Positions 47,401 through 54,388 of a stretch of 64,000 nucleotides of DNA are shown here, one piece after another (the stretch's first letter is position 1; every line of letters begins with the position of its first letter). The translations under genes were made by a program, and so were the position numbers. The notes under the pieces were generated by a model, which was not told the DNA's origin, did no database searches, and was given only the letters and a program-made list of their open reading frames with translations. Origin of the DNA: JBHJGS01 sp050331575 (lineage in GTDB: Bacteria; Pseudomonadota; Alphaproteobacteria; Sphingomonadales; Rhodothalassiaceae); contig JBHJGS010000020.1 in assembly GCA_050331575.1 (NCBI GenBank), forward strand, positions 26,041 to 90,040. The letters are read 5' to 3'.

Positions 47401-47545
47401 CCACCGGTCCGGGATAGTCGAACACCAGCCGATTGAAGCCTTCATGCCGCCCGCCCCGAACAGTCACTTGCGCTTGTGCCGTCTGCGCCAAGATCAGCGC
47501 GATCAACAACCCGAGATATAGAGCTTTAGTTTTCCGAAACATCAT
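44474..47545 (-). CDS. Large secreted TPR-repeat protein of the flagellar operon
   Basis: 1023 residues. A signal peptide (cleavage near TAQAQ) leads to a beta-rich segment (about 27-125), an SQ/EQ-rich linker (about 150-172), another beta-rich segment (about 200-420) and then a long alpha-helical part (about 440-1000) with tandem TPR-like helix pairs (for example RGLANLMQQRTSDALADL and LSTLGELYVSIGRYRQGLETL). It should be periplasmic. It overlaps the MotB-like gene upstream by 20 bp and the DUF427 gene by 4 bp. The architecture resembles FimV/FlgT-like scaffolds, but no family is recognised. Confidence 0.85.
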   Translation of the reverse strand: MMFRKTKALYLGLLIALILAQTAQAQVTVRGGRHEGFNRLVFDYPGPVDYQAELTDGELVIKFADEAELDFSGVPVRRLPILGPPVADADGEATMVVVPIKGGTALDNFVLDTRIVFDIYERPEDARRAARARGEQAVLEAGSKIVVQAQSQGRSQEQSQARSQEQSQASSQTEGAATPEAADRPVDDAPASSRGVPDGRAGVAGAVPGEAGQAVQGGSAPVDGVVAVMAQGLDNGVSLQLTFPDEAPPAAFFERAGRVWMVFAGRYGFDTEPLTFDRPPLDGRLTGVAPIQHEQASGLRFSLAVGQSIVARKQDTGWRVELKDSLATPVRPLRVIRQPSDTGTQIFLPVEKSWRVLRIRDETVGDTLAVVPVADVGVGLPEGRRFAQFVLLETAQGIAVQPLSDDILVQRFNNGVAVVGESGLVLTDPSVDPRLQGTEASAGPRRLINLDAWRLGSAAQFVQNRTEIINAISALPDNRRNTGRWDLARFYVAHGEAAEALGVLELMLEEDESLIDSPEFLAVRGLANLMQQRTSDALADLRHPDLLVDPDASLWRVLAAEAEGATDQALESYKLGKDILGFYTPQQQADFRLAAIRAALAERAFQTAEEELTELEQQTLTQAQRGRTLLLRARLAAAQGDIVAALDLFERAAQTPDPGASALARLERIRFALQHEGLDPADAVEQLEQLRYAWRGRDFEIDLLSTLGELYVSIGRYRQGLETLRQAVDYYPDDPRANRLVRQMQRYFEILFLESGEELTPFDAVALFEDFRELTPQGSTGDRIIRRLVDRLVAVDLLDRAASLLEYQVQYRLEGAAQAQIAARLAKVYLLDRKPEQAQQILRATRQERIPEDIRRERRHVEARALAELGRFEEAELVLEDDASQAADLLRNDIFWQAENWPAVAQSAQDLLGSAQTERGLSVEERQLVVRWAIALAFEEQDEALDRLRANWGPLMRDGEFETVFDLFTQQERIASQSPAERARSIANVNAFRSFLANYRADFTEDEDVAAPRQPTAAVGPGQ
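47041..47106 (-). repeat. 24-bp minisatellite encoding Ser/Gln-rich linker
   Basis: Units starting at 47041, 47065 and 47089 share CCTGGGACTG and repeat every 24 bp, with a 12-bp sub-period. They encode alternating S-Q-x-Q tetrapeptides of the TPR protein linker between its beta-rich segments. Repeat slippage could change linker length by multiples of 4 or 8 residues without a frameshift. Confidence 0.7.
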
Positions 47546-48248
47546 CCGATCCGCGCCGATAATTCATGATAATCAAGTCTATGCGCCGCTGCTGCTCTTT
47601 TTGTAAAGAATCGGGCAGTTGCGGCAAGACCGATTTTTCCGGCCAATCGAGCACGGCCAGCGGCGGCACCGGACCGGAATATCCCCCTTGCACCAGTGTC
47701 TGAGCGACACCGCGCGCCTGGTCCACAGCCAATTCCCACGGGCTGGGATAAGGCCCGCTCATCATATGGCTTTGGCCCACCGCACGCACCTGCAAGCTGT
47801 TGGGCAACAGTTCCAGGCGGCTGGCCAACCGCATGACCAGATCCTTGGCCGGCGCACGCAGCACGGCACTGGCGGGCTCGAACATCACCGATTGGGGGAT
47901 CGACAATACCAGGCGATCATCCTCGCGCCACAGCATGAGCCCACCAGCAGCCGGATCATCCTCCAGATCGGCTTGCCGGATCAGCGCCTTCAGATAATCC
48001 AGGCTCAGCGCGCGCAAAGCTTCCGCCAGCGTCGGCGCCGCCCGCGCGCCAGGATCAAAGACCGGCGGATCCATCGCCAATTCCGGCATATTCAGATCCG
48101 CGCGCACCGCTTCGATCAATGCCCGCCATTCCGGGAACGGCACCGTGCGCATGGAGAAGAGCAGCGCAAAAAACGTCAGCATCAACGCCAGGAGATCGGC
48201 GAAGCTGACCATCCAACTGGTATCGGCGCGAACCCGGCGCGGCGTCAT
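47526..48248 (-). CDS. MotB-like flagellar motor protein with conserved Asp and OmpA-like domain
   Basis: 240 residues. The N terminus WMVSFADLLALMLTFFALLFSM matches the MotB transmembrane helix; D18 corresponds to the proton-binding Asp of MotB (Asp32 in E. coli). The C-terminal part (PYPSPWELAVDQARGVAQTLV) resembles the OmpA/MotB peptidoglycan-binding domain, but the usual GHTD stretch appears as VGQSHMM. It starts with a 4-bp overlap with the MotB-like gene before it and overlaps the TPR gene by 20 bp. A paired motA was not found in the window. Confidence 0.85.
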   Translation of the reverse strand: MTPRRVRADTSWMVSFADLLALMLTFFALLFSMRTVPFPEWRALIEAVRADLNMPELAMDPPVFDPGARAAPTLAEALRALSLDYLKALIRQADLEDDPAAGGLMLWREDDRLVLSIPQSVMFEPASAVLRAPAKDLVMRLASRLELLPNSLQVRAVGQSHMMSGPYPSPWELAVDQARGVAQTLVQGGYSGPVPPLAVLDWPEKSVLPQLPDSLQKEQQRRIDLIIMNYRRGSDDVSEN

Positions 48249-48886
48249 GGCCGCCTCCGCGCACTGAACACCATGACGACCCGACCCGGCTGCTCTGGTG
48301 CCAGGCCGACGCTGAAACTGCCGGCGGGATAGCCGGCCTGGCTGAGGGCCCGGCCCAGCGCGCCGGCGCGACGCCGTGCGGTCTGGATTGCGTCCGGCCC
48401 GCTCTCTTCAGGGCCCACGCGCACGCTGGTTAGGCGACGGGTGCCGGGGGCCGCCCCGGCCCCGGCTGCCCCCAAGGCCCGCACAAAGCCGATGCGGTCG
48501 GCCCGTACCGTCACCCGCCCGGTCTGAAACAAGATGCCGGCCGGCGCGACCACGCTCAGGCGATCATCGATCGGCCCGCGGACACGCGCCCCGGGTTCCA
48601 ACACCTCCGACAAGAGCCCCGCCAGGATGCGGAAAAAGTCCGGATCCACCGTTTCGGGGCGGGCCGGTCGATCGGTCAGCGGGCCCGGCAGCGGCCGCGC
48701 GAACGTCGCGTCGACGCTGGACAAGGCGGCGTTCTTGCGCGTCTCCTCAAAGCGGGAGATGGAATTCAACACCACGAAAAAGGCGATCAGGATCAGATAC
48801 AGCGAGACGAAGACGGCGGTGACCGGAGAGACGACCCAGGCCGCCCGGCCCTTTTCCATACGATGTTGCAGGTCGTGCGACTGCAT
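48245..48886 (-). CDS. MotB-like protein lacking the proton-path Asp
   Basis: 213 residues. A single membrane helix VFVSLYLILIAFFVVLNSIS resembles the MotB helix, with Ser/Tyr where the Asp would be, and the periplasmic part (LSVVAPAGILFQTGRVTVRAD and QTARRRAGALGRALSQAGY) resembles an OmpA-like domain. It precedes the Asp-containing MotB-like gene with ATGA overlap. The two could form a hetero-pair in a motor or an accessory ring; another reading is an OmpA-like scaffold unconnected to ion flow. Start at 48886 lacks a strong ribosome site. Confidence 0.75.
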   Translation of the reverse strand: MQSHDLQHRMEKGRAAWVVSPVTAVFVSLYLILIAFFVVLNSISRFEETRKNAALSSVDATFARPLPGPLTDRPARPETVDPDFFRILAGLLSEVLEPGARVRGPIDDRLSVVAPAGILFQTGRVTVRADRIGFVRALGAAGAGAAPGTRRLTSVRVGPEESGPDAIQTARRRAGALGRALSQAGYPAGSFSVGLAPEQPGRVVMVFSARRRP

Positions 48887-48942
48887 TTCGGTCTACCAGT
48901 CCGCCGCGCCCGCGCGCGCAGCTCGAGTTGCCGGCGCCCCAA

Positions 48943-49581
48943 TCAAAGGCTGTCGAACAAGGCGTCGATTTCGTCCTGGCTGGCCGCTTCGCCCTCAAGC
49001 TGCGGCCCGTGGGTCAGATTGTCCATATTGACCACATTGCCCGCCTCATCAAAGACGCAATCGTCGGCATCCTCGACATGCTCGTCGCCAACCGCATCGG
49101 CCAGCGCGGCGAGCCGCTCCTCCAGCATCTTTAGGGTGGCGACCACCTTGGTCACCCGCTGGCCGGTCAGATCCTGAAAACCCGACGCCTCGAAAATCTG
49201 GGTGCTCAGATCCATAACCTTATCCGCCGCTTCGCCCTCCAGCTGACCGGACAATTCGCCCAGCTGGTCAGCGGCGTCCATGATCGTTTCCGCGGCCGCC
49301 TCGGTCGACCGAACGATCGAATCCAACTCATCCTGAGCGCCGGGCAAATCCCGGACCGACACCGTTTTGGGGCGGATCTCCGCAATCTCGTCCCGCGCGC
49401 GGCCGATCTCCTCGACCAGCGCACGCAACTCTTTGGCGACCCTGGAAATGTCCAGGCTGACTTTGCCTTCGGCGCCGGCGATCAACGCGCCCAGCACGTC
49501 GGCCAGATCATCCAACGGCACCTGATCGCCGCGCGATAGGCGCACAGCGGCGAGATGGTCTTCCAGAAGCGCGTGGGCCAT
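48943..49581 (-). CDS. cheZ: CheZ-like CheY phosphatase
   Basis: 212 residues from the ATG at 49581; a TTG 18 codons earlier is possible. Long helices (residues about 45-170) end with FQDLTGQRVTKVVATLKML, the CheZ catalytic helix with Q of the QDLTGQ motif that activates the attacking water. The last 13 residues, ASQDEIDALFDSL, match the CheY-binding C terminus of CheZ. It removes phosphate from CheY-P. Lies between motE and the MotB-like genes. Confidence 0.88.
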   Translation of the reverse strand: MAHALLEDHLAAVRLSRGDQVPLDDLADVLGALIAGAEGKVSLDISRVAKELRALVEEIGRARDEIAEIRPKTVSVRDLPGAQDELDSIVRSTEAAAETIMDAADQLGELSGQLEGEAADKVMDLSTQIFEASGFQDLTGQRVTKVVATLKMLEERLAALADAVGDEHVEDADDCVFDEAGNVVNMDNLTHGPQLEGEAASQDEIDALFDSL

Positions 49582-49685
49582 AGCGGGACTTTCCGGCTCA
49601 GGGGTCGACAGGGCGCACAAGCCCAGGTCCGACAAACTGTGCCGGCGCGGACTTAAAACGTGGTTAAGGCTTTGCGCAGAACCGC

Positions 49686-50306
49686 TCAGGCCGCCTCGTC
49701 GGCCAGCGCCTCCTCAAGGCTTTGATGACGCGCCAGTTCCGTGGTCAGGACCTTGGCCTGGTCGGACGACATTTCCGCCAGAATCGCGGACATTTTGCGC
49801 GGGCTGATGCGGGTGGCGAGGTCTAATTGCGTTGCCAGTTCCAACTGGTCGAAAATGCGCGCGGCATCCTTGGGCTTCATTGTTTCATAGATTTGGACGA
49901 GATCGGCCAGCCGCTCATCTTCCTGTTCGTTATAGGCTCGCACCAAATTTTGGATGGACGATTCCAGGGTCTCCAAGCGGCCGATTTTTTTGTCGATCTG
50001 CTGTTCCTTGGCGGCCAGAATGGTCTGCTGCAAATCGATCTGCCGCTCCCGCTCGTCCAAGGATTCACGCCGAGCCCTGAGATCTTGGAGCAATTGAAAC
50101 TCGGTGCGGTTCAGCGCGTCCAGGTCGCGCGGTAGACGCGGCGGGTCTTGCGCAGGGGCGGCCACCGCGGTCTCAACCGGTTGGGCTTCCTGCGCAATGG
50201 CGGCGGCGGGCTGCAACCCGGTCACAGTGGAAAACACCATCCCCGCCTTGACCAGCATGATCCCGGCGGTTGCACATAAGAATAGCGGCAGCAGCTTGGT
50301 TTGCAT
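49686..50306 (-). CDS. motE: MotE-family flagellar protein (MgtE N-domain-like)
   Basis: 206 residues: an N-terminal signal/anchor (about 5-30), a coiled-coil region (about 70-125, rich in Q, E and K), then a helical domain with ETMKPKDAARIFDQLELATQLDLATRISPRKMSAILAEM, the MgtE-N-like pattern of MotE. In rhizobia MotE is a periplasmic chaperone for MotC and thus for motor torque. The position between DUF6468 and cheZ is typical of alphaproteobacterial fliL-fliM operons. Confidence 0.86.
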   Translation of the reverse strand: MQTKLLPLFLCATAGIMLVKAGMVFSTVTGLQPAAAIAQEAQPVETAVAAPAQDPPRLPRDLDALNRTEFQLLQDLRARRESLDERERQIDLQQTILAAKEQQIDKKIGRLETLESSIQNLVRAYNEQEDERLADLVQIYETMKPKDAARIFDQLELATQLDLATRISPRKMSAILAEMSSDQAKVLTTELARHQSLEEALADEAA

Positions 50307-50394
50307 GTCTGTTCGCCCTGATTTTCCTTGCCCTTTTGTCTGCGGGGCTTTGTCCGAAGCTATTCGTCCGATGTCTTGGTCATTTCCTAACGAT

Positions 50395-50823
50395 TCAACG
50401 CGCGTCTTTCAGCGCCTCAAGGATGGTGCGGTGGTCATCCTCGGACCGACCATGGCCGTTTGAGCGGGCCTGTTCATCCTTGCGAGCGCGTATTTCTCCA
50501 CCCGCTGTGGTCAACTGAACTTCCAACCTGCTCGCCAGGCTGTCGCCGGCTTCCGCGATCAGGCTCAACTCATCGGCCAGCGCCCGCGCCCGACCCATTT
50601 CGCCGGAGAGAATTTCGCGCGCCTCAGCTCCGGCCTGACGCAGCTCGCCAACCGCGGTCTGCGCCTTTTCCGTGGCCCGGTCCAGCTGACCCACCAGGTC
50701 GCCCAACTCGGTTTGGGCCTCGCGCACCTCAATGAGGCGCTGATGGACCCGCGTGCCAACCCAAAGGGCGGCAAACAAAAGCAATAATAGCACGCCATCT
50801 ATGACGATTTCGATAATGGACAT
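50395..50823 (-). CDS. DUF6468 membrane protein in fliM operon
   Basis: 142 residues: an N-terminal membrane helix (about 5-24) and a long helical, coiled-coil-like region (HQRLIEVREAQTELGDLVGQLDRA) with a disordered, charged end. DUF6468 members sit between fliM and motE in many alphaproteobacteria; their role is unknown. GGGGGGCTC lies just before the ATG. A structural role at the motor is inferred from place only. Confidence 0.8.
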   Translation of the reverse strand: MSIIEIVIDGVLLLLLFAALWVGTRVHQRLIEVREAQTELGDLVGQLDRATEKAQTAVGELRQAGAEAREILSGEMGRARALADELSLIAEAGDSLASRLEVQLTTAGGEIRARKDEQARSNGHGRSEDDHRTILEALKDAR

Positions 50824-50854
50824 GAGCCCCCCGCGCGCCCGTCTTCCAAACTAC

Positions 50855-51979
50855 TCAGGTTAATTGCGTCAGCCCTCGAGCCATCGCAGCCGCCGACCGG
50901 TCGACCTTCACGGCGACATATTTGCCCGACCGACCGATCCGGCCCGACAGGAGCGGAATGTCGCCGCAACGCATCTGCACCATGTCACTGGGCTTGACAT
51001 TCAATGGAAGCGTCTGGCCGACATGCAGGTTCATGATCTCGCGCAAGGACATGTCCTGCTCATCCAGCACCGCCTCCAGCACCACTTCGGTGGACCACAA
51101 TTCGGTGGCCAGGTGGGTTTCCCAAATACTGTCCCGGCCGAACTTCTCACCCATGAAGCGCTGCAGCAAAAGCTCGCGCACCGGCTCCAGCGTGGCATAG
51201 GGGAACAAGATCTCCAGCCGCCCGCCGCGATCGGCCATATCCACCCGCAGCTTGATCAGCACAGCGGCGTTCGGCGGCCGGGCGATGGTGGCGAAGCGCG
51301 GATTGGTCTCCAGCCGGTCAAAGGTGAAATTCACCGGCGACAAAGGCTCGAAGGCGCCGCACAAATCCTTCAGCACCACCGCCAGCATGCGTTCCACCAG
51401 CGACTGTTCGATGGTGGTATAGGGCCGGCCTTCGATGCGCATGGCCGCAGTGCCGCGGCGGCCGCCCAACAGCACATCGACGATTGAGTAGATCAATGAG
51501 CTGTCGATGGTCATCATGCCGTAATTGTCCCACTCCTCGGCGCGGAACACGGCAAGCATGGCGGGCAGCGGAATCGAATTCAAATAATCGCCAAAGCGGA
51601 CCGATGTAATATTGTCCAGGCTCACCTCGATATTGTCGGAGGTGAAGTTCCTCAGCGAGGTGGACATCATCCGGACCATACGGTCGAAGATGATGTCCAG
51701 CATCGGCAGGCGTTCATAGGAGACAAGGGCTGAGTTGATCAGCGCCTGGATGCCGTGAACATCATCGGCATCGTCATCGCCCTCGAAGCCCAGCAGGCTG
51801 TCGATCTCGTCCTGGTCGAGCACCCGGCCAGGCACGTCATGGCTGTTGTCGAATTCATCGGAATCGGCCATGGCGGCCCATTCCGCGGCGACGGCATCAT
51901 CGTCGACGCCGGCTTCTTGTTCCGCCATGGCCGCCCATTCCGCGGCCATCTGTTCGTCGTCGAGATCGTCGTCGGCCAT
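50855..51979 (-). CDS. fliM: Flagellar motor switch protein FliM
   Basis: 374 residues. The N terminus has two copies of AAEWAAMA (residues 12-19 and 31-38), then the CheY-binding peptide LDQDEIDSLLGF (54-65), the FliM middle domain with YERLPMLDIIFDRMVRMM and FGDYLNSIPLPAMLAVFRAEEW, and a C-terminal SpoA domain (LPLNVKPSDMVQMRCGDIPLLSGRIG). FliM is the C-ring protein that reverses or stops rotation when CheY-P binds. It begins 5 bp after fliL. Confidence 0.97.
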   Translation of the reverse strand: MADDDLDDEQMAAEWAAMAEQEAGVDDDAVAAEWAAMADSDEFDNSHDVPGRVLDQDEIDSLLGFEGDDDADDVHGIQALINSALVSYERLPMLDIIFDRMVRMMSTSLRNFTSDNIEVSLDNITSVRFGDYLNSIPLPAMLAVFRAEEWDNYGMMTIDSSLIYSIVDVLLGGRRGTAAMRIEGRPYTTIEQSLVERMLAVVLKDLCGAFEPLSPVNFTFDRLETNPRFATIARPPNAAVLIKLRVDMADRGGRLEILFPYATLEPVRELLLQRFMGEKFGRDSIWETHLATELWSTEVVLEAVLDEQDMSLREIMNLHVGQTLPLNVKPSDMVQMRCGDIPLLSGRIGRSGKYVAVKVDRSAAAMARGLTQLT

Positions 51980-51984
51980 AACGC

Positions 51985-52536
51985 TTACTGCACCAAGAAT
52001 TCGGTAATATGGACGTCAAGCACGCCGGTCTCCGCGCTGGAGCGGTTGACCCGGACGAGCAGCTCTTCCTTCAGGCGATGATTGCTGGCCGAGCCGGACA
52101 GCTCCTCCGGCCGCAACTCGCGCAGGAAGCTTTGGAAATCGCCGTTGATCCGCGGCAGCACCGCTTCTAGTTCATCGCAGGTCGCCGGCCCATCCACCTC
52201 AAACTGCACCTGCAGCTTCAGATAAGTGGCGCGCGGCCCCCCGGTGTTCAGATTGACCAGATAATCGATCGCCTCGCAGAACACCGGAGCGGCAGACACC
52301 GGGGCCTTCTTGTCCGCAGGCGCGGCCGCACCGACCGAGGCAATCTTGTCTGCATCGCCTTGCTTGGCATCCGCACTGTCGCCGCCGAACAAGGCAATCA
52401 CACCGATAATGCCCAGCACCAGCACGACCACGGCCGGAACGCCGAACAGGACCATGCGGCGGCCGCTCAAGCGCTTGCGTTCCAGCGCTTCGAAGTCCGC
52501 GTCGGGATCCTCGTTGGTGTCAACCATCCCCGTCAT
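51985..52536 (-). CDS. fliL: Flagellar basal body-associated protein FliL
   Basis: 183 residues from the ATG at 52536; another ATG at 52527 has a similar GGGG site. A cytoplasmic start is followed by a membrane helix (about 30-52, VLFGVPAVVVLVLGIIGVIA) and the FliL domain with AIDYLVNLNTGGPRATYLKLQVQFE and VRVNRSSAETGVLDVHITEFLVQ. FliL surrounds and stabilises the stator. First gene of the nine-gene minus-strand operon, with a candidate sigma-54 promoter about 120 bp upstream. Confidence 0.93.
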   Translation of the reverse strand: MTGMVDTNEDPDADFEALERKRLSGRRMVLFGVPAVVVLVLGIIGVIALFGGDSADAKQGDADKIASVGAAAPADKKAPVSAAPVFCEAIDYLVNLNTGGPRATYLKLQVQFEVDGPATCDELEAVLPRINGDFQSFLRELRPEELSGSASNHRLKEELLVRVNRSSAETGVLDVHITEFLVQ

Positions 52537-52654
52537 CCCCAAGTGCCGGACCGGCGCGGGAGGATCCAGCACCGCCGTCTTCAAGCGGTAGGCCAGCCCG
52601 GTTAAGGATGCGTAAAAAGGTTAATCAACCGGCTCAAAACGTCTGGGATTTGCT

Positions 52655-52670
52655 TGCAAAGAGCCACCCG
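52655..52670 (-). promoter_or_regulatory. Candidate sigma-54 promoter for fliL operon
   Basis: Minus strand CGGGTGGCTCTTTGCA: the essential GG and GC are separated by 10 bases and the -12 element TTTGCA is perfect, while the -24 element is weak beyond GG. The predicted start near 52643 gives a roughly 107-base leader to fliL. Confidence 0.45.
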
Positions 52671-52769
52671 GCAGGCACTGCCGCCCGGAGGCGGCCCCTG
52701 ACCCGGCGCATTTGCCGAGCCGGCGCCGCGGCGGCCTGACAGATGGCGGAAATCCAACGATCCGGTTCT

Positions 52770-52785
52770 TGGCACGGCTTGTGCT
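52770..52785 (+). promoter_or_regulatory. Sigma-54 promoter upstream of flgF
   Basis: TGGCACGGCTTGTGCT matches the consensus TGGCAC-R-N4-TTGC-W at all fixed positions but one (G for T), with GG-N10-GC spacing. The predicted start near 52796 gives a 34-base leader to the flgF ATG at 52830. Sigma-54 control of this class of flagellar genes is known from Caulobacter. Confidence 0.75.
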
Positions 52786-52829
52786 TTATCGTCGGCGAGC
52801 TTGTAGCGCCCCTTGAACCGGAGCCCAGA

Positions 52830-53576
52830 ATGGACACGCTGCTGCATATCAATCTGAGCCAGCAAACCGCCTTGCAACGCAAGATGGACGTGATCGCCAA
52901 CAATATGGCGAATATGTCGACCACTGCTTATAAGGGCGAGCAGGTTCTGTTCGAGAATTTCGTCGACCAATTCCGCAGCGAGGAAGACCGCGATCTCAAT
53001 GAGGTCAATTATCTGCTGGATTTCGGCACGATCCGCAGCCTGGAAGACGGGCCGGTTCAAGTCACCCAGAACCCGCTGGATGTCGCGCTGCAAGGCGACG
53101 GCTTTTTGACAGTGGAAACCGACGCCGGCGAGACGCTGTACACGCGCCGCGGCCACTTGATGCTCAACAATGAGAACTTCCTCGTGCTGCAAGGCAGCGG
53201 CGAACGCGTCCAGGATGTTAACGGCAACGATATCACCATTGATCCGCAGCAAGACGGCAGCGTAACGATTGCCGAGGACGGCACGATCAGCGGGGATCAG
53301 GGCCAGATCGCGGTGATGAACTTAGTCCGGTTTGAAGACGAGCGGGCGCTGGAACGGCGCGGCAATGCGCTGTTCGACGCCGCGGATGAGGCGCCGGTGC
53401 CGGTGGAGGATCTGCAACTGGTCCAAGGCGCCGTCGAAGGATCGAATGTCAATCCGATCAAGGAAGTGACCGAAATGATCGGGGTCATGCGGGCGTATCA
53501 ATCCGCCCAACGGGCTGCCGACCGCATTGATGATTTGCGCGAACGGGCCATCGAACGGCTCGCGACCGTCCGCTAA
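52830..53576 (+). CDS. flgF: Flagellar basal-body rod protein FlgF
   Basis: 248 residues from the ATG at 52830, with GGAG upstream; the sigma-54 promoter lies just before it, excluding longer forms. It starts MDTLLHINLSQQTALQRKMDV with ANNMANMSTTAYKGEQ, then NPLDVALQGDGFLTVET and a C-terminal coiled-coil helix (EVTEMIGVMRAYQSAQRA). FlgF is a proximal rod subunit. First gene of flgF-flgG-flgA-flgH. Confidence 0.95.
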   Translation: MDTLLHINLSQQTALQRKMDVIANNMANMSTTAYKGEQVLFENFVDQFRSEEDRDLNEVNYLLDFGTIRSLEDGPVQVTQNPLDVALQGDGFLTVETDAGETLYTRRGHLMLNNENFLVLQGSGERVQDVNGNDITIDPQQDGSVTIAEDGTISGDQGQIAVMNLVRFEDERALERRGNALFDAADEAPVPVEDLQLVQGAVEGSNVNPIKEVTEMIGVMRAYQSAQRAADRIDDLRERAIERLATVR

Positions 53577-53595
53577 AGGATAAGGAGAGAAAACT

Positions 53596-54381
53596 ATGCG
53601 CGCATTGAGCACCGCCGCCACCGGAATGCTGGCCCAGCAGCTGAACGTGGAAGTCATCTCCAACAATATCGCCAATCTCAACACCACCGCCTTTAAGCGC
53701 CAGCGAAACGAGTTTCAGGACCTGCTCTATCAGAATATCGAGCGGGTCGGGGCGAACACCTCTGCTCAGGGCACGGTGGCGCCATCGGGCATCCAGGTCG
53801 GCGTTGGGGTGCGCTCTGCGGCGACGGTTCGCATCACCCAGCAAGGCAGCCTGGAGCGGACCGAAAATCTGCTCGACGTGGCGATCAACGGCCGCGGCTT
53901 TTTCCGCCTGAACCTGCCCAACGGCCAGGAAGCCTATACCCGGGCGGGGACCTTCCAGCTGGACCAGCAGGGCAATTTGGTCACCCCTGACGGCTTTCTG
54001 GTGCAGCCCAACGTGACCATCCCGCAAGAAGCCACCGACATCACCATCAACCAGGAAGGCGAGGTGCAGGTGGTTCTGGACGGACAGGTCCAGCCGCAGG
54101 TGGTCGGACAGCTCGATCTGGCCATCTTCTTCAACGATGCCGGCTTGGAAGCGGTCGGCAACAATCTGTTCTTGGAGACCCAGGCCTCTGGCCCGCCGAA
54201 CATCGCACCGCCGGGCACCAACGGCTTTGGCACCCTGGAACAGGGCTTCGTTGAACGCTCCAACGTCAACGCGGTGACCGAGATCACCAATCTGATCACC
54301 GCCCAGCGGGCTTATGAGCTGAACAGCCGGGTGATCCAGACCGCCGATGAAATGCTCAATGCTGTCAATTCCATCGGCTAA
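53596..54381 (+). CDS. flgG: Flagellar distal rod protein FlgG
   Basis: 261 residues, standard. It begins MRALSTAATGMLAQQLNVEV, with SNNIANLNTTAFKRQR (rod protein signature), RTENLLDVAINGRGFFRL, and a final coiled coil EITNLITAQRAYELNSRVIQ. FlgG is the distal rod that passes through the L and P rings. Follows flgF by 19 bp, with AAGGAGAG before the ATG. Confidence 0.97.
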   Translation: MRALSTAATGMLAQQLNVEVISNNIANLNTTAFKRQRNEFQDLLYQNIERVGANTSAQGTVAPSGIQVGVGVRSAATVRITQQGSLERTENLLDVAINGRGFFRLNLPNGQEAYTRAGTFQLDQQGNLVTPDGFLVQPNVTIPQEATDITINQEGEVQVVLDGQVQPQVVGQLDLAIFFNDAGLEAVGNNLFLETQASGPPNIAPPGTNGFGTLEQGFVERSNVNAVTEITNLITAQRAYELNSRVIQTADEMLNAVNSIG

Positions 54382-54388
54382 GGGAATT

